Shown here: positions 11,111 through 20,788 of the stretch, one piece after another
Position numbering within the stretch: position 1 is the stretch's first letter
Layout of the letters: each line of letters opens with the position of its first letter
Origin: Syntrophomonadaceae bacterium
GTDB taxonomy: Bacteria > Bacillota > Syntrophomonadia > Syntrophomonadales > Syntrophomonadaceae
Assembly (NCBI GenBank): GCA_012518685.1
Contig: JAAYRQ010000064.1
Coordinates: 1-42,367 of the forward strand
Length of the DNA stretch: 42,367 nucleotides
Direction of reading: 5' to 3'
The notes under the pieces: model-generated
Databases searched by the model: none
Told to the model about the DNA's origin: nothing
Seen by the model: only the letters and a program-made list of their open reading frames with translations
Program-made: the position numbers and the translations under genes

Positions 11111-12202
11111 CTAGACCAAACTACCATCAACTATAGAATCAAGATGTGCATCACCTATATTCAGCTTATCTATATTAACCGAAGTTAAGAAACTTTGATA
11201 ATCTGCATTAATTAATAAATCCATTAATAATTGTCTTTTCTCATTATCAAGTTCAGCTAAAACTTCATCTAATAAAAATAAAGGATAAAATCCCATAATT
11301 TTTTTAAATACATATAATTCTGCTAATTTCATAGTAATAGCAATATTCCTCTGCTGGCCTTGTGAGGCAAAATTTCTTGCTATTCTATTATCTAGATAAA
11401 TATGTAAATCGTCCAAATGTGGTCCAGCTACTGTACTCCTTCTACGCTTTTCGATAGTACTTTTTGCTTGTAATTGCTTAGCTAGCGAATTAATAAGTAT
11501 ATCCAAATTAATTTTATCACTATTAACTGGAAAAGATAGTGCATAACGGATTTTTAAATTATTAAGATTATTATTTATCTCTTTAAAAACTTCTTTAGCT
11601 ATTTCTTCATAGATGGTAATAAAATTTAAACGAAGTAATATTAATTTACTAGCATTTTCTAGGAATAAATCATTTACAATAGTAAAATTCTTACTATTAG
11701 TTTGGTCATTTTTAAGTAATAAATTCCTTTTTCTTAGTAATTTACTATAATTATCTAAGATTAATTTATATTCAGCATCTAACTGTTTTAAAATAAAATC
11801 TAAAAAATACCGCCTTTTTTGCGGCGAGCCTTTTACTAAATATAAATCATCTGGAGTAAATAATACTACTTTTAGTAATTCGTCATTACTTAATGCTACT
11901 TTTTTATTATTAAGTTTCATTTCCTTACTTACATTAAGATTATAATTTAAAATTATATTATAATCTTTCTCTAAGCAATTATACTTCGCTCTTATTATAT
12001 AATATAGGGCATCATAATTAATTAAGTCTTGATCGGTATTAGTCCGAAAAGAGCTATTTCCAGACATCATATAAATAGCTTCCAGTAAATTAGTCTTACC
12101 TTCGCCATTTTTACCTATAATTATATTTAAATGCGATATAGGCTGATATTCTAAACGCCTAATATTTCTAAAATTAGTAACCTTTAATTGGTCAATTTTC
12201 AA
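11111..12202 (-). CDS. recF: DNA replication and repair protein RecF
   Basis: RecF is an SMC-like ATPase that helps load RecA at gaps during recombinational repair. The 363-residue protein has Walker A GKNGEGKTN, the ABC-type signature region (FASQGQQRNIAI) and Walker B LFLLDEVLAELD. The start is TTG at 12202 (MKIDQLKVTNFRNIRR). The nearest AGGAG is about 14 nt upstream, longer than usual, and no alternative in-frame start exists, so translation may be weak or coupled to dnaN, which ends 20 nt earlier. The S4-domain gene yaaA, often found between dnaN and recF, is absent. Confidence 0.96.
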   Translation of the reverse strand: MKIDQLKVTNFRNIRRLEYQPISHLNIIIGKNGEGKTNLLEAIYMMSGNSSFRTNTDQDLINYDALYYIIRAKYNCLEKDYNIILNYNLNVSKEMKLNNKKVALSNDELLKVVLFTPDDLYLVKGSPQKRRYFLDFILKQLDAEYKLILDNYSKLLRKRNLLLKNDQTNSKNFTIVNDLFLENASKLILLRLNFITIYEEIAKEVFKEINNNLNNLKIRYALSFPVNSDKINLDILINSLAKQLQAKSTIEKRRRSTVAGPHLDDLHIYLDNRIARNFASQGQQRNIAITMKLAELYVFKKIMGFYPLFLLDEVLAELDNEKRQLLMDLLINADYQSFLTSVNIDKLNIGDAHLDSIVDGSLV

Positions 12203-12222
12203 AGTGTTATACTCTACTCCTT

Positions 12223-13362
12223 TTAAATATTAGTCCTTAAAGGAACTAAAACATAAAGATAATTTTCATTCAAAGGATTTTTAACTACTGCAGGGCTTAA
12301 AGCACCAGATAAATCTATTATAATTTCTTCACACTCACTATCATATATTTTCGCAATATCTAAAAAATAATTAGTATTAAAAGTAATTTTTAAGTCAGTA
12401 TCCCCTGAAATTTCATTAAATTCTATTATTTCTTGTATCTCTCCAATAACTTCAGAGTGTGCATTAACCATCACTTCTTTTTCATCAAATTGAAATTTTA
12501 CATGTTGTATTTTAATTTTATCATCTAAAGGCATAAGCCTAGCTCTTTCTAAAGTAGTTACTAAGGTATTCGGATTAAATTTTACATTAGTAGTATATTT
12601 TTCTGGAATTACTTGTTCATAGTTAGGATATTGCCCTTCTATAAGTCGGGAAAATAATAAAAAATCAGCTTGGTAAAAGATAATGTTATTATCACTAAAG
12701 GCAATATTAATTATATCTTCCCCATCATCTAATAATCTTAATAATTCCTGAACGGTTCGATTAGGAATTATAAAATTAAAAGGTTCTATATCCTTATCTT
12801 CTAACATATAAGTATAATACGCTAAGCGATGTGTATCAGAAGCTATTATATTAAGTTTACCATTTTCAAGTATATCAAAAAGTACTCCTGTAAAGACAGG
12901 TCGAAAATGATTAGCTGCAGCTGCAAAGGCAGTTTTTCTTAAAGCTTCTTTTAAAATATTTTGCGGTAAGGTAAATTTAGCAGATAAATTTTGTAGGGGT
13001 AAACTAGGATATTCCTGAACATGAAATAAATTAATAATACCATTAGATCTGCCATATTTTATGTTAAGTCTAGTTGCCTTTTCATCTAGTTCTATGGAAA
13101 TAGTAGTGTCAGGTAGTAATTTTATAAAATCAGCAAAGTAATGAGCATCTACCAAAACAGTACCTTCCTCAATTATATCAACTAAGTTAGTAGAAGTTTT
13201 TATACCTATTTCCATATCTGTAGCTGTCATAGTCAGCCCTGTTTCTTTACTAGCCTCTATTAATATACCAGATAATACGGGGGTAATATTTTTATTAGAT
13301 GCTGCCCTGGAAACTAAGGTAGTTATGGTTGACAATTCTTTTTTTTCAATATTTAATTTCAT
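12223..13362 (-). CDS. dnaN: DNA polymerase III beta subunit (sliding clamp)
   Basis: The beta clamp tethers the replicative polymerase to DNA. The 379-residue product has the three-domain clamp layout, with recognisable segments LSGILIEA, ATDMEIGI, FAAAANHFRPVFTGVLF, IIASDTHRLAYY and the C-terminal region that forms the partner-binding pocket. ATG at 13362 follows GGAGG by about 7 nt. It lies in the dnaA-dnaN-recF series, 153 nt from dnaA; that gap carries two DnaA boxes. Confidence 0.97.
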   Translation of the reverse strand: MKLNIEKKELSTITTLVSRAASNKNITPVLSGILIEASKETGLTMTATDMEIGIKTSTNLVDIIEEGTVLVDAHYFADFIKLLPDTTISIELDEKATRLNIKYGRSNGIINLFHVQEYPSLPLQNLSAKFTLPQNILKEALRKTAFAAAANHFRPVFTGVLFDILENGKLNIIASDTHRLAYYTYMLEDKDIEPFNFIIPNRTVQELLRLLDDGEDIINIAFSDNNIIFYQADFLLFSRLIEGQYPNYEQVIPEKYTTNVKFNPNTLVTTLERARLMPLDDKIKIQHVKFQFDEKEVMVNAHSEVIGEIQEIIEFNEISGDTDLKITFNTNYFLDIAKIYDSECEEIIIDLSGALSPAVVKNPLNENYLYVLVPLRTNI

Positions 13363-13436
13363 ATTGATTCCTCCTGCCCTTTATTTATTATATATTTATT
13401 AAACTTTAGTAGTAATAGTAGTAGGGACACTTAATA

Positions 13437-13501
13437 TGTGGATAAGACTTCTAATACTGCTATTACCTTAATTTAATAGAGGTTGATAAGTATGTGGATA
13501 A
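13437..13501. promoter_or_regulatory. DnaA boxes in the dnaA-dnaN gap
   Basis: Two perfect TGTGGATAA sites (13437-13445 and 13493-13501, the same strand, 56 nt apart) lie between dnaA and dnaN. They match the consensus DnaA box (TTATCCACA on the other strand). Together with the sites upstream of dnaA they suggest a bipartite origin of the Bacillus kind. Confidence 0.75.
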
Positions 13502-13515
13502 AATTATTATTTTTC

Positions 13516-14814
13516 TTAATAAGGGTTGATAATTCTGGATAACTCTCCTATGGCAATTTTTAGTTCCTCATCTTCTTTTATTTGCTTATCTATTTTTTCG
13601 TATGCGTGTAAAATAGTAGTATGGTCACGACCTCCAAACTGATCACCTATTTGCGGATAGGATGCATCAGTTAGGTTGCGACATAAGTACATAGCTATTT
13701 GCCGAGGAAAGACTATTTGCTTATGTCTTTTTTTCGATAGTAGTTCATTCATTTGTACATCATAGTATTCGCATACAGTTTTTTGAATAGTTTCTATTGT
13801 AATTGTTTTGGGCCTAGGAGGGGGTAGTATATCTTTTAAGGCTTCGTTAGCGGTTGCCAAATTAAGTGGCATATCATTAACCGTAGCAAAGGCGGCAAAT
13901 CTAATTAAAGCCCCTTCTAATTCTCTAATATTAGAATCTATGTAATTAGCAATATAATCTATAACATCGAAAGGTATATTAAGATTATCAAGTTGGGCTT
14001 TTTTCCTAAGTATGGCTATCCTAGTTTCTAGATCAGGTATTTGGATATCGGTTATCAAGCCCCATTCAAATCGCGACCGTAACCTATCTTCTAGAGTGGG
14101 AATATTCCTAGGTGGTCTATCACTAGAAATAACTAATTGTTTATTAGCATCATATAAGGTGTTAAAGGTATGGAAGAATTCTTCTTGAGTCCGCTCTTTT
14201 CCCGCTAAAAATTGTATATCATCTATTAATAAGACATCAATATTCCTATACTTTTGTCTAAAAACGGGTGTAGTATCATCCTTAATAGCACTAATTAATT
14301 CATTAGTAAATTGTTCAGAAGAAACATACATTACAGAATAAGTAGGATTTTTCTGTAATATTTTATGTCCAATAGCTTGCATAAGATGTGTTTTTCCTAA
14401 GCCTACTCCCCCATATATAAAAAGCGGATTATAAGCTTTAAAAGGAGATTCACCTACCGCATAACAAGCTGCATGGGCAAATCTATTGCTATTACCTACT
14501 ACAAAGGTGTCAAAAGTATATTTGGAATTAAGCGAGTATGTCCGATCTTTTTCTATGATATTATCGGTAGTAAATATAATTTGCATATTTTGATTAGTTA
14601 AGGTACGAAACTTGGTTAAAATAGTTTCCAGGTAACGGGCTTCAATCCATTCCTTAGTCAGACTATTAGGTACAGTAATATATACTTTATCATTTTGATA
14701 AGTATTGTATTTAACTGTGGAAAACCAAATATCAAAACTAGTTGCACCTATCTCTGCTTTAATTTCATTTAATACTTTGTGCCAAATTACTGGATAGTCT
14801 AAGTCATAAGACAT
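13516..14814 (-). CDS. dnaA: Chromosomal replication initiator protein DnaA
   Basis: DnaA binds DnaA boxes and melts the origin. The 432-residue protein has domain I (about 1-80), a short linker, the AAA+ domain with Walker [11 protein letters not shown], Walker [24 protein letters not shown] and the RLRSRFEWG box VII region, and the C-terminal DNA-binding domain with the signature [15 protein letters not shown]. The linker is short, which accounts for a length slightly below that of Bacillus DnaA (about 446). ATG at 14814 follows GGAGG by about 10 nt. It is divergent from rpmH, the usual arrangement at oriC. Confidence 0.98.
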   Translation of the reverse strand: MSYDLDYPVIWHKVLNEIKAEIGATSFDIWFSTVKYNTYQNDKVYITVPNSLTKEWIEARYLETILTKFRTLTNQNMQIIFTTDNIIEKDRTYSLNSKYTFDTFVVGNSNRFAHAACYAVGESPFKAYNPLFIYGGVGLGKTHLMQAIGHKILQKNPTYSVMYVSSEQFTNELISAIKDDTTPVFRQKYRNIDVLLIDDIQFLAGKERTQEEFFHTFNTLYDANKQLVISSDRPPRNIPTLEDRLRSRFEWGLITDIQIPDLETRIAILRKKAQLDNLNIPFDVIDYIANYIDSNIRELEGALIRFAAFATVNDMPLNLATANEALKDILPPPRPKTITIETIQKTVCEYYDVQMNELLSKKRHKQIVFPRQIAMYLCRNLTDASYPQIGDQFGGRDHTTILHAYEKIDKQIKEDEELKIAIGELSRIINPY

Positions 14815-15000
14815 TAATATAAATCCTCCTGTTAGTATGTGGAAAACTAAATTGTTAATAACTATTATAGTTGTGGATTACTAGATTAGTAAGAGTGATA
14901 TAATATAATTAGTTAATTAATAAAAACTAGCCTCATTTAAAAATTATAATATAATCATAGCAAATTTAGGCTTAAAATAGAAGTAATTATCAGCTATGCC
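14815..15000. other. Putative oriC segment upstream of dnaA
   Basis: The gap between divergent dnaA and rpmH holds two near-consensus DnaA boxes (TGTGGAAAA at 14838-14846 and TGTGGATTA at 14872-14880) beside a long AT-only tract (about 14890-14960, with GATATAATATAATTAGTTAA and TTATAATATAATC) that could unwind. With the two perfect boxes on the other side of dnaA this is the expected replication origin. A GC-skew switch here would confirm it. Confidence 0.65.
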
Positions 15001-15030
15001 TTGACAGGTACAGGCATTAGGGCATATTAT
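15001..15030 (+). promoter_or_regulatory. Sigma-A promoter of rpmH-rnpA
   Basis: TTGACA (15001-15006) and TATTAT (15025-15030) are separated by 18 nt, giving a start near 15037, about 30 nt before the rpmH start codon. Confidence 0.75.
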
Positions 15031-15066
15031 TAAAAGGTATCGGAACTTTAAGGAGGATAATATAAA

Positions 15067-15201
15067 ATGAAAAGGACTTATCAGCCCAAAAATAGGCAAA
15101 GAAAAAAAGAACATGGTTTTAGAAAAAGAATGTCAACTGCTAGTGGCAGAAAAATAATAGCTGCTAGAAGGAAAAAAGGTAGGAAAGTTTTATCTGCATA
15201 G
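15067..15201 (+). CDS. rpmH: 50S ribosomal protein L34
   Basis: A 44-residue, highly basic protein beginning [20 protein letters not shown] and ending with the [11 protein letters not shown] tail, the standard L34 sequence. It is a structural protein of the large ribosomal subunit. ATG at 15067 follows AAGGAGG by 10 nt. It is the first gene of the plus-strand series that starts opposite dnaA, as in most bacteria. Confidence 0.98.
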   Translation: MKRTYQPKNRQRKKEHGFRKRMSTASGRKIIAARRKKGRKVLSA

Positions 15202-15227
15202 GTCGTATTTAAGCGACCTTTTATTTT
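15200..15227 (+). terminator. Weak intergenic terminator/attenuator between rpmH and rnpA
   Basis: AGGTCG (15200-15205) pairs with CGACCT (15214-15219) and is followed by TTTTATTTT. The six-base stem overlaps the rpmH stop codon and is modest, so it probably lowers rather than stops transcription into rnpA, fitting the need for far more L34 than RnpA. Confidence 0.5.
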
Positions 15228-15261
15228 ACTATTTTAAAAATTTGACCTAAGGTGTTTTAAA

Positions 15262-15606
15262 ATGTTAGCTAAAAAATATAGAATTAATCAAAATAAGGAA
15301 TATAATGCGGTTTTTAATGGTGGAGTTAAGGTAATAGGAAGATATATAATAGTCTATATATTAGCTAATAATTTGGATTATAATCGCTATGGCATTATTA
15401 CTAGTAAGAAAATTGGCAATGCAGTTATTAGGAATAATGCCAAAAGAAAATTGCGTCATCTTATTAGAGATAACCTGCAAAATGTTAAAATGGGGCACGA
15501 TGTGGTTATTGTTGCTAGATACACTATTAATGAGATAGATTTTAATTTATTAAAAGGCGACTTTAAGATAGTTTTAAGGAAATTAGGAATATGGTGCGTA
15601 GATTAG
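15262..15606 (+). CDS. rnpA: Ribonuclease P protein component
   Basis: RnpA is the protein partner of RNase P RNA, which removes 5' leaders from precursor tRNAs. The 114-residue product has the family's central beta-sheet ([16 protein letters not shown]) and the RNR motif region [14 protein letters not shown]. It sits in the conserved rpmH-rnpA-yidD-yidC order and overlaps yidD by 16 nt, implying translational coupling. No strong AGGAGG is seen before the ATG at 15262; the weak AAGG near 15249 is the best candidate. Confidence 0.96.
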   Translation: MLAKKYRINQNKEYNAVFNGGVKVIGRYIIVYILANNLDYNRYGIITSKKIGNAVIRNNAKRKLRHLIRDNLQNVKMGHDVVIVARYTINEIDFNLLKGDFKIVLRKLGIWCVD

Positions 15607-15800
15607 CTATTTTTTTAATAAAAGGATATCAAAAAATTACCCTGTTTAAAAAACCTTCGTGTCGTTTCTACCCTTCCTGTTCTAATTATTCAATAGAAGC
15701 ATTAGAAAAATATGGTCTTATTAAAGGGGGATGGTTAGCTACAAAAAGAATTTTAAGGTGTCATCCTTTTAATGCAGGAGGATATGACCCAGTACCATAA
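15591..15800 (+). CDS. yidD: Membrane protein insertion efficiency factor YidD
   Basis: A 69-residue, basic protein of the YidD family, which helps membrane protein insertion beside YidC. The family's conserved cysteines are present in [15 protein letters not shown] and RCHPF, with the typical GGYDPVP end. An amphipathic N-terminal helix ([15 protein letters not shown]) probably contacts the membrane. The ATG at 15591 lies inside rnpA, a common overlap for this gene. Confidence 0.96.
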   Translation: MVRRLAIFLIKGYQKITLFKKPSCRFYPSCSNYSIEALEKYGLIKGGWLATKRILRCHPFNAGGYDPVP

Positions 15801-15865
15801 TTACTCATATTATTTTTTATAATAATTAGGATTAGGACAATTATTAGGGTAAAAGTTACTCATTC

Positions 15866-15915
15866 CAAGGAGGTGAAACCTGCTATAGACCGCTAAACGG
15901 CCAGCAGGGTTTAAT
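15866..15915 (+). promoter_or_regulatory. Structured leader between the ribosome site and TTG start of yidC
   Basis: A strong AAGGAGGTG site (about 15867-15875) lies some 40 nt before the TTG start of yidC, too far for normal use. Between them is a hairpin: AAACCTGCT (15876-15884) pairs with AGCAGGGTTT (15903-15912, one bulged G) around an inner CCG/CGG stem with a CTAAA loop. If the hairpin folds, the ribosome site ends up only a few nt from the TTG. A weak attenuator is the alternative reading. Confidence 0.55.
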
Positions 15916-16809
15916 TTGTGGCAATCTTTTGTACAATGGTTTGCTAGCGTTATTGAATTTATGTATGGTATTACTGCTAGTATTGGTATGCCTAACTATG
16001 GTTTAGCTATAATATTTTTAACGATTACGATTAAAATAATTCTTTTTCCGCTAACCCAAAAACAAATGAAATCAATGCGGGGTATGCAAGAAATACAACC
16101 TAAAATTAAATATATACAAGAGAAATATAAAGATGACCCGCAAAAAATGCAGGCAAAAGTTATGGAATTATACAAAGATAATGGGGTTAATCCTTTTGGA
16201 GGATGTTTACCATTATTAATCCAAATGCCTATTTTTATAGCATTTTATCAATCTTTGTACAAGTTTAATTTTGCTGTTGCAGAACATGCTAAGTTTTTAT
16301 GGATTCAAGATATTGGGCAACCTGATACTTTTTATTTATTAGCCATTTTAGCAGCTGCCACTACTTATTTACAGCAAAGGGTATCTATGATTGATACTAA
16401 GGATCCTACCCAAAAATCAATGTTATATGTAATGCCTCTATTTATGGCTTGGATAGCCGCAACAATGCCAGCAGGGCTACCTTTATATTGGGTAACTTTT
16501 AATATTTTAGGGATACTACAACAGTTATATGTTAACTGGAGTAGTAGTAAGGCTAAATTAGATACAGGAACAGGCTTACTTGAGGAAGAGATAGTAGAAA
16601 CGAAAACAGCTAAAGATGCTAAGGGTGTTAAAAAGGTTAAACAAACTAATCAACCTAAAAAAACCGAAAAAGCATCAGCAAATGAAGCAAAAAATGAAAG
16701 CAAGAATAATGCCCAAAAAAAAGTTAAGAAGGTTAATGATACAGGGAGGGACAAAGGAGGAAAGAAAAGTAATGGCACTCCAAATAGAAAAAAGGGGAAA
16801 AAGCGTTGA
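15916..16809 (+). CDS. yidC: Membrane protein insertase YidC (Oxa1/SpoIIIJ family)
   Basis: YidC inserts and folds inner-membrane proteins. The 297-residue product has the Oxa1 core: a first membrane segment (about 18-42, GLAIIFLTITIKIILFPLTQ) with the lysine expected in the hydrophilic groove, a cytoplasmic hairpin (KYIQEKYKDDPQKMQAK), then PFGGCLPLLIQMPIFIAFYQ and further membrane segments to about 225. A long lysine-rich tail (from about 230) fits ribosome binding. No lipoprotein signal peptide is encoded. The start is a TTG; the frame is closed by TAG at 15886, so no earlier ATG is possible. The gene overlaps jag by 38 nt. Confidence 0.95.
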   Translation: MWQSFVQWFASVIEFMYGITASIGMPNYGLAIIFLTITIKIILFPLTQKQMKSMRGMQEIQPKIKYIQEKYKDDPQKMQAKVMELYKDNGVNPFGGCLPLLIQMPIFIAFYQSLYKFNFAVAEHAKFLWIQDIGQPDTFYLLAILAAATTYLQQRVSMIDTKDPTQKSMLYVMPLFMAWIAATMPAGLPLYWVTFNILGILQQLYVNWSSSKAKLDTGTGLLEEEIVETKTAKDAKGVKKVKQTNQPKKTEKASANEAKNESKNNAQKKVKKVNDTGRDKGGKKSNGTPNRKKGKKR

Positions 16810-17395
16810 TGAAGCTATAAAAAATGCTTTGGATGAACTTAACTGTACGATTGAAGATGTGATTATTGATGTTTTAGAAGAACCTAGTAAGGGATTATTA
16901 GGTATTGTTAAAAGACCTGCTATAATAAAAGTTACTTTACGAGAAAAACCTGAGGATAATGCCTTAAGGGTAGTGCAAGAATTATTAGCTAAAATGAATA
17001 TCAACTACGAGATTGATAAGGTAGAAGTCAAGGATAATCAGGTTAGAATTAATTTTACGGGTAAGGATATGGGGCTATTAATAGGTTACAGAGGGGAAAC
17101 TCTAAATGCCTTACAATTTTTAGCAGGATTGATTATTAATAAGAATAAGGAAGAAAGAATAAACCTTACTTTAGATGTAGAGGATTACAGAAAGAAAAAA
17201 GAAGAATCATTAGAAGCTTTGGCCATAAGATTATCTAATAAGGTAAAAGAAACGAGAAAGAATGTAATAATGAGGCCAATGAATTCCCAAGAACGACGCG
17301 TTGTCCATACGGTTTTACAGGGCGACCCTAATGTTTCTACATATTCAATGGGTGATGAGCCTAATCGCAAGGTGGTAATAGCGTTTAAAAAATAG
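16772..17395 (+). CDS. jag: RNA-binding protein Jag/KhpB
   Basis: Jag (KhpB) is an RNA-binding protein that works with KhpA and influences cell elongation and division in Gram-positive bacteria. The 207-residue protein has the N-terminal Jag domain (MALQIEKRGKSVDEAIKNAL), a KH domain (GLLIGYRGETLNALQFLAG) and a C-terminal R3H domain (PMNSQERRVVHTVLQ). ATG at 16772 follows AAAGGAGG by about 10 nt and lies inside the 3' end of yidC, in a different frame, which suggests coupling. Longer upstream frames only translate the yidC tail out of frame. Confidence 0.95.
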   Translation: MALQIEKRGKSVDEAIKNALDELNCTIEDVIIDVLEEPSKGLLGIVKRPAIIKVTLREKPEDNALRVVQELLAKMNINYEIDKVEVKDNQVRINFTGKDMGLLIGYRGETLNALQFLAGLIINKNKEERINLTLDVEDYRKKKEESLEALAIRLSNKVKETRKNVIMRPMNSQERRVVHTVLQGDPNVSTYSMGDEPNRKVVIAFKK

Positions 17396-17403
17396 TATTT
17401 TAT

Positions 17404-17430
17404 AAAGACCTATTTATTAGGTCTTTTTTT
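17404..17430 (+). terminator. Intrinsic terminator after jag
   Basis: AAAGACCTA (17404-17412) pairs perfectly with TAGGTCTTT (17418-17426) around a TTTAT loop, followed by TTTT. It ends the rpmH-jag unit. Confidence 0.85.
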
Positions 17431-17493
17431 ATGGGTAAAATAAGCATAAGAGCTTCTTAAAATAAATGATATAAGAATTAGGATGTGAGTATT

Positions 17494-18873
17494 TTGCTTT
17501 ATGATGATATAGCTGCTATTGCTACCCCTCCAGGTGAAGGGGGCATATCCATAGTGAGGTTAAGTGGTTATAATGTAATTTCTAAAGCTAATAAGATATT
17601 TAAAGCTTATAAAAAAGAAAAAGAACTTACTAATCAGGCTGCTTATACTTTAACCCTAGGTTGGATAATAGATGAAGAAGGCAATATTCTTGATGAAGTT
17701 TTAGTTACCATTATGAGAAGTCCCCATAGTTATACAGGTGAAGATGTAGTAGAGATTAATTGTCATGGGGGCTCTATTCCTGCCAGAAGATGTCTAGAGG
17801 AAGTATTGAAAACTGGGCTTAGGTTAGCTGAACCTGGAGAATTTACTAAAAGGGCTTTTTTAAATGGTCGTTTAGATGTTAGCCAAGCGGAAGCTGTTAT
17901 TGAAATAATTAGATCTAAAACTGATAAAGGACTTAAACTAGCCCTTAACCAACTTACGGGTAAGAATAGTCTTATTTTTAACCGCTTAGAAGATGACTTA
18001 ATTAGGGTTAATGCTATGGTGGAAGCTAGCCTAGACTTTCCCGATGATGTGGGGGATTTAGATACTGCGGAAGCTTTAGGCTTAATTAATAATGTTTTAA
18101 TTAACATTGACAAATTGTTACTAGCGGGGGAAAGGGCTAATATATATCGAGAAGGTATTGATATAGCTATATGTGGTAAGCCCAATGTCGGTAAATCTAG
18201 CCTTCTAAATGCCTTACTTAAAAAAGAGAAGGCGATTGTTACTAATATTCCTGGTACTACGAGGGATGTAATTGAAGATTTTATTAATATTAAGGGTATT
18301 CCAGTTAGACTAAGGGATACTGCAGGTATTAGGCTAACGGATGATCTGGTAGAAAGGATTGGAGTAGAAAGGTCTAGGCAGGTCATCTTAGATGCTGAAT
18401 TAGTCATATTTATATTAGATGTTGAAACGGGTATTACGGTAGAGGATAAAGAAATTTTTAAGGCTATTGATAATAATAATGTTATTGTCTTAGTTAATAA
18501 AGAGGATGTGGAAGCAAAAAGAATTACTGACGGGGAATTAACAGATTTATTCGGTGACACTAAAATTATTAGGGGCTCGGTTAAGGAAGATATTGGCTTA
18601 GAGGAATTAGAAAAAACCATTGAGGATCTAGTTTTAAGTGGGGATGTTTTGTATGATAATGAGGAAATTATGATTAATCTGCGACAAAAGAACGCTCTAT
18701 TAAAGGCGAAGAAGTATTTGACTGATACTCTGGTACTTATAGAGGATCTTCCTCTTGATTGTATAGGGGTGGATGTCTGGGGGGCCTTAGAGGCTATCGG
18801 AGAAATTACAGGTAAAAGTCTTAAAGAAGAAGTTATTGATCGCATATTCACCGAATTTTGTATTGGAAAATAA
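17494..18873 (+). CDS. mnmE: tRNA modification GTPase MnmE
   Basis: MnmE acts with MnmG to add an aminomethyl or carboxymethylaminomethyl group to U34 of certain tRNAs. The 459-residue protein has the N-terminal folate-binding domain (DDIAAIATPPGEGGISIVR), a helical domain interrupted by a GTPase domain with G1 GKPNVGKSS, G3 DTAG and G4 NKED, and the C-terminal CIGK motif, whose cysteine is characteristic. I prefer TTG at 17494: AGGATGTGA, one mismatch from AGGAGGTGA, lies 5 nt before it. An in-frame GTG at 17485 is inside that ribosome site. Confidence 0.96.
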   Translation: MLYDDIAAIATPPGEGGISIVRLSGYNVISKANKIFKAYKKEKELTNQAAYTLTLGWIIDEEGNILDEVLVTIMRSPHSYTGEDVVEINCHGGSIPARRCLEEVLKTGLRLAEPGEFTKRAFLNGRLDVSQAEAVIEIIRSKTDKGLKLALNQLTGKNSLIFNRLEDDLIRVNAMVEASLDFPDDVGDLDTAEALGLINNVLINIDKLLLAGERANIYREGIDIAICGKPNVGKSSLLNALLKKEKAIVTNIPGTTRDVIEDFINIKGIPVRLRDTAGIRLTDDLVERIGVERSRQVILDAELVIFILDVETGITVEDKEIFKAIDNNNVIVLVNKEDVEAKRITDGELTDLFGDTKIIRGSVKEDIGLEELEKTIEDLVLSGDVLYDNEEIMINLRQKNALLKAKKYLTDTLVLIEDLPLDCIGVDVWGALEAIGEITGKSLKEEVIDRIFTEFCIGK

Positions 18874-18901
18874 TTTTATGGCTAGTAAATAGGAGGCAGA
18901 A

Positions 18902-20779
18902 ATGGTTATTTATGAAGCTGGTGCTTATGATGTAATTGTAATAGGGGCAGGTCATGCAGGTTGTGAAGCGGCCTTAGCTGCTGCTCGCTTAGGCTGTAAT
19001 ACTTTGTTAATTACGCTTAGCATGGAAGGAATAGCTTTAATGCCTTGTAATCCTTCTATAGGTGGACCTGCTAAAGCTCAACTAGTAAGAGAAATAGATG
19101 CTCTGGGCGGTGAAATGGGCATTAATATTGATAAAGCTAATTTACAAGTAAGAACCATTAATACTGGTAAGGGGCCTGCAGTTCAAGCGATTAGAGCCCA
19201 AGCTGATAAATACGAATACCATCAGGTTATGCTTAAAACGCTACTAACGGAAAGAAACCTGCATGTTCTGATGGCAGAAGTGGAAGAAATAGAAGTAAGT
19301 AATTATAAGGTTACTAGTATCATCACGAAAACTGGGGCGAGATTTCTTACTAAGGCGATTGTAGTCACATCAGGTACTTATCTGAAGGGTAGAATAATAG
19401 TGGGAGATGTAGCCTTTGATGGTGGACCTGGTAATCAATTCCCTGCAGTAAGATTATCAGACTGCTTAAAAGAATTAGGCTTTACTATGGGCCGCTTTAA
19501 AACGGGTACTCCCCCCCGTATAGACAGAAAAAGTGTAGATTTTTCTAAAATGGTTGAACAACCTGGTGATGACATGGATTTACGCTTTTCTTACATTACT
19601 GAGCCTAATCAGCGTGAACAATTATCTTGCTGGCTTACCCATAGCAATACGAAAACCCATGCCTTAGTAATGGATAACTTAGATAGGGCCCCTATGTACA
19701 CAGGGGCTATTACAGGAAAAGGTCCTCGTTATTGTCCCTCTTTTGAGGATAAAGTAGTGAGATTTTCTCATAAGGATTCCCATCAACTATTCATTGAGCC
19801 TGAAAGTAGAACTACTGATGAAATGTATATCCAGGGCCTAAATACTAGTTTGCCCGAAGATGTGCAAATTCAGGTATTACATTCTATAAAAGGGCTAGAA
19901 AATGTCCGCATTATTAGGACAGGTTATGCGATAGAATATGACTATATATTACCTTCCCAACTTAAACTTACTTTAGAAACGAAAAATATCGCAGGTCTTT
20001 TCACGGCGGGGCAGATTAATGGTACTTCTGGCTACGAGGAAGCCGCAGCCCAAGGCTTAATAGCTGGGATTAACGCGGCCTTACAAGTACAGGAAAAAGA
20101 GCCTTTTGTCTTGAAAAGAAATGAGGCCTTTATCGGGGTATTAATTGATGACTTGCTAACGGGAGAAATAGATGAACCCTATCGTTTGCTTACTTCTAGG
20201 GCGGAGTATAGATTACTATTAAGGCAAGATAATGCTGATTTGCGATTAACAGAAATAGGCAGAAAAATAGGCTTAGTAGATGATTATCGCTGGCAGATTT
20301 TCCAACAGAAAAAAGCTGAACTAGAAGAAGAAATTGACCATCTAAAAAAAACCACCTATACTCCAGCAGATAACTTTATGACCGATTTTCTTAAACAGAA
20401 GGATAGTGCAGCTCTAAAAGATCGCACATCCTTATGGGATATCTTAAAAAGACCTGAAATAACGGTTAATGACTATATTAACTTAGGTCTAATTAACACA
20501 CAGACCCCTAGTATTTTAGAACAAATTCAAATTCAATCTAAATATGAAGGTTATATTAACAAACAAGCTGACCAAGTTAAAAAGTTTCTTAAAATGGAGA
20601 ATAAAAAGATTCCTCTAAATATTAAATATGAAGAAGTGATGAGCCTATCTAATGAAGCTACCCACAAGTTAAATCAAGTTCGCCCTACATCCATTGGACA
20701 AGCATCTAGGCTTTTTGGGGTTAATCCTGCTGACATTAATGTTTTATTAATATATTTAGAAAAAGAAAAGAGGAAATAA
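18902..20779 (+). CDS. mnmG: tRNA uridine-5-carboxymethylaminomethyl modification enzyme MnmG (GidA)
   Basis: MnmG is the FAD/NADH partner of MnmE in wobble-uridine modification. The 625-residue protein has the FAD-binding motif [19 protein letters not shown], the family blocks [24 protein letters not shown] and [12 protein letters not shown], the [18 protein letters not shown] segment, and the C-terminal MnmE-binding helical domain. ATG at 18902 follows AGGAGG by 5 nt. It is 28 nt after mnmE. Confidence 0.98.
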   Translation: MVIYEAGAYDVIVIGAGHAGCEAALAAARLGCNTLLITLSMEGIALMPCNPSIGGPAKAQLVREIDALGGEMGINIDKANLQVRTINTGKGPAVQAIRAQADKYEYHQVMLKTLLTERNLHVLMAEVEEIEVSNYKVTSIITKTGARFLTKAIVVTSGTYLKGRIIVGDVAFDGGPGNQFPAVRLSDCLKELGFTMGRFKTGTPPRIDRKSVDFSKMVEQPGDDMDLRFSYITEPNQREQLSCWLTHSNTKTHALVMDNLDRAPMYTGAITGKGPRYCPSFEDKVVRFSHKDSHQLFIEPESRTTDEMYIQGLNTSLPEDVQIQVLHSIKGLENVRIIRTGYAIEYDYILPSQLKLTLETKNIAGLFTAGQINGTSGYEEAAAQGLIAGINAALQVQEKEPFVLKRNEAFIGVLIDDLLTGEIDEPYRLLTSRAEYRLLLRQDNADLRLTEIGRKIGLVDDYRWQIFQQKKAELEEEIDHLKKTTYTPADNFMTDFLKQKDSAALKDRTSLWDILKRPEITVNDYINLGLINTQTPSILEQIQIQSKYEGYINKQADQVKKFLKMENKKIPLNIKYEEVMSLSNEATHKLNQVRPTSIGQASRLFGVNPADINVLLIYLEKEKRK

Positions 20780-20788
20780 GAAAGCTAT

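Noticed and set aside
16616-16771. Upstream extension of jag
   Set aside because: It would translate the yidC lysine-rich tail out of frame; a good ribosome site and conserved N-terminus begin at 16772.
17763-18851. A 362-codon minus-strand frame opposite mnmE
   Set aside because: The serine-rich composition is the usual result of reading mnmE backwards; mnmE is certain by motifs.
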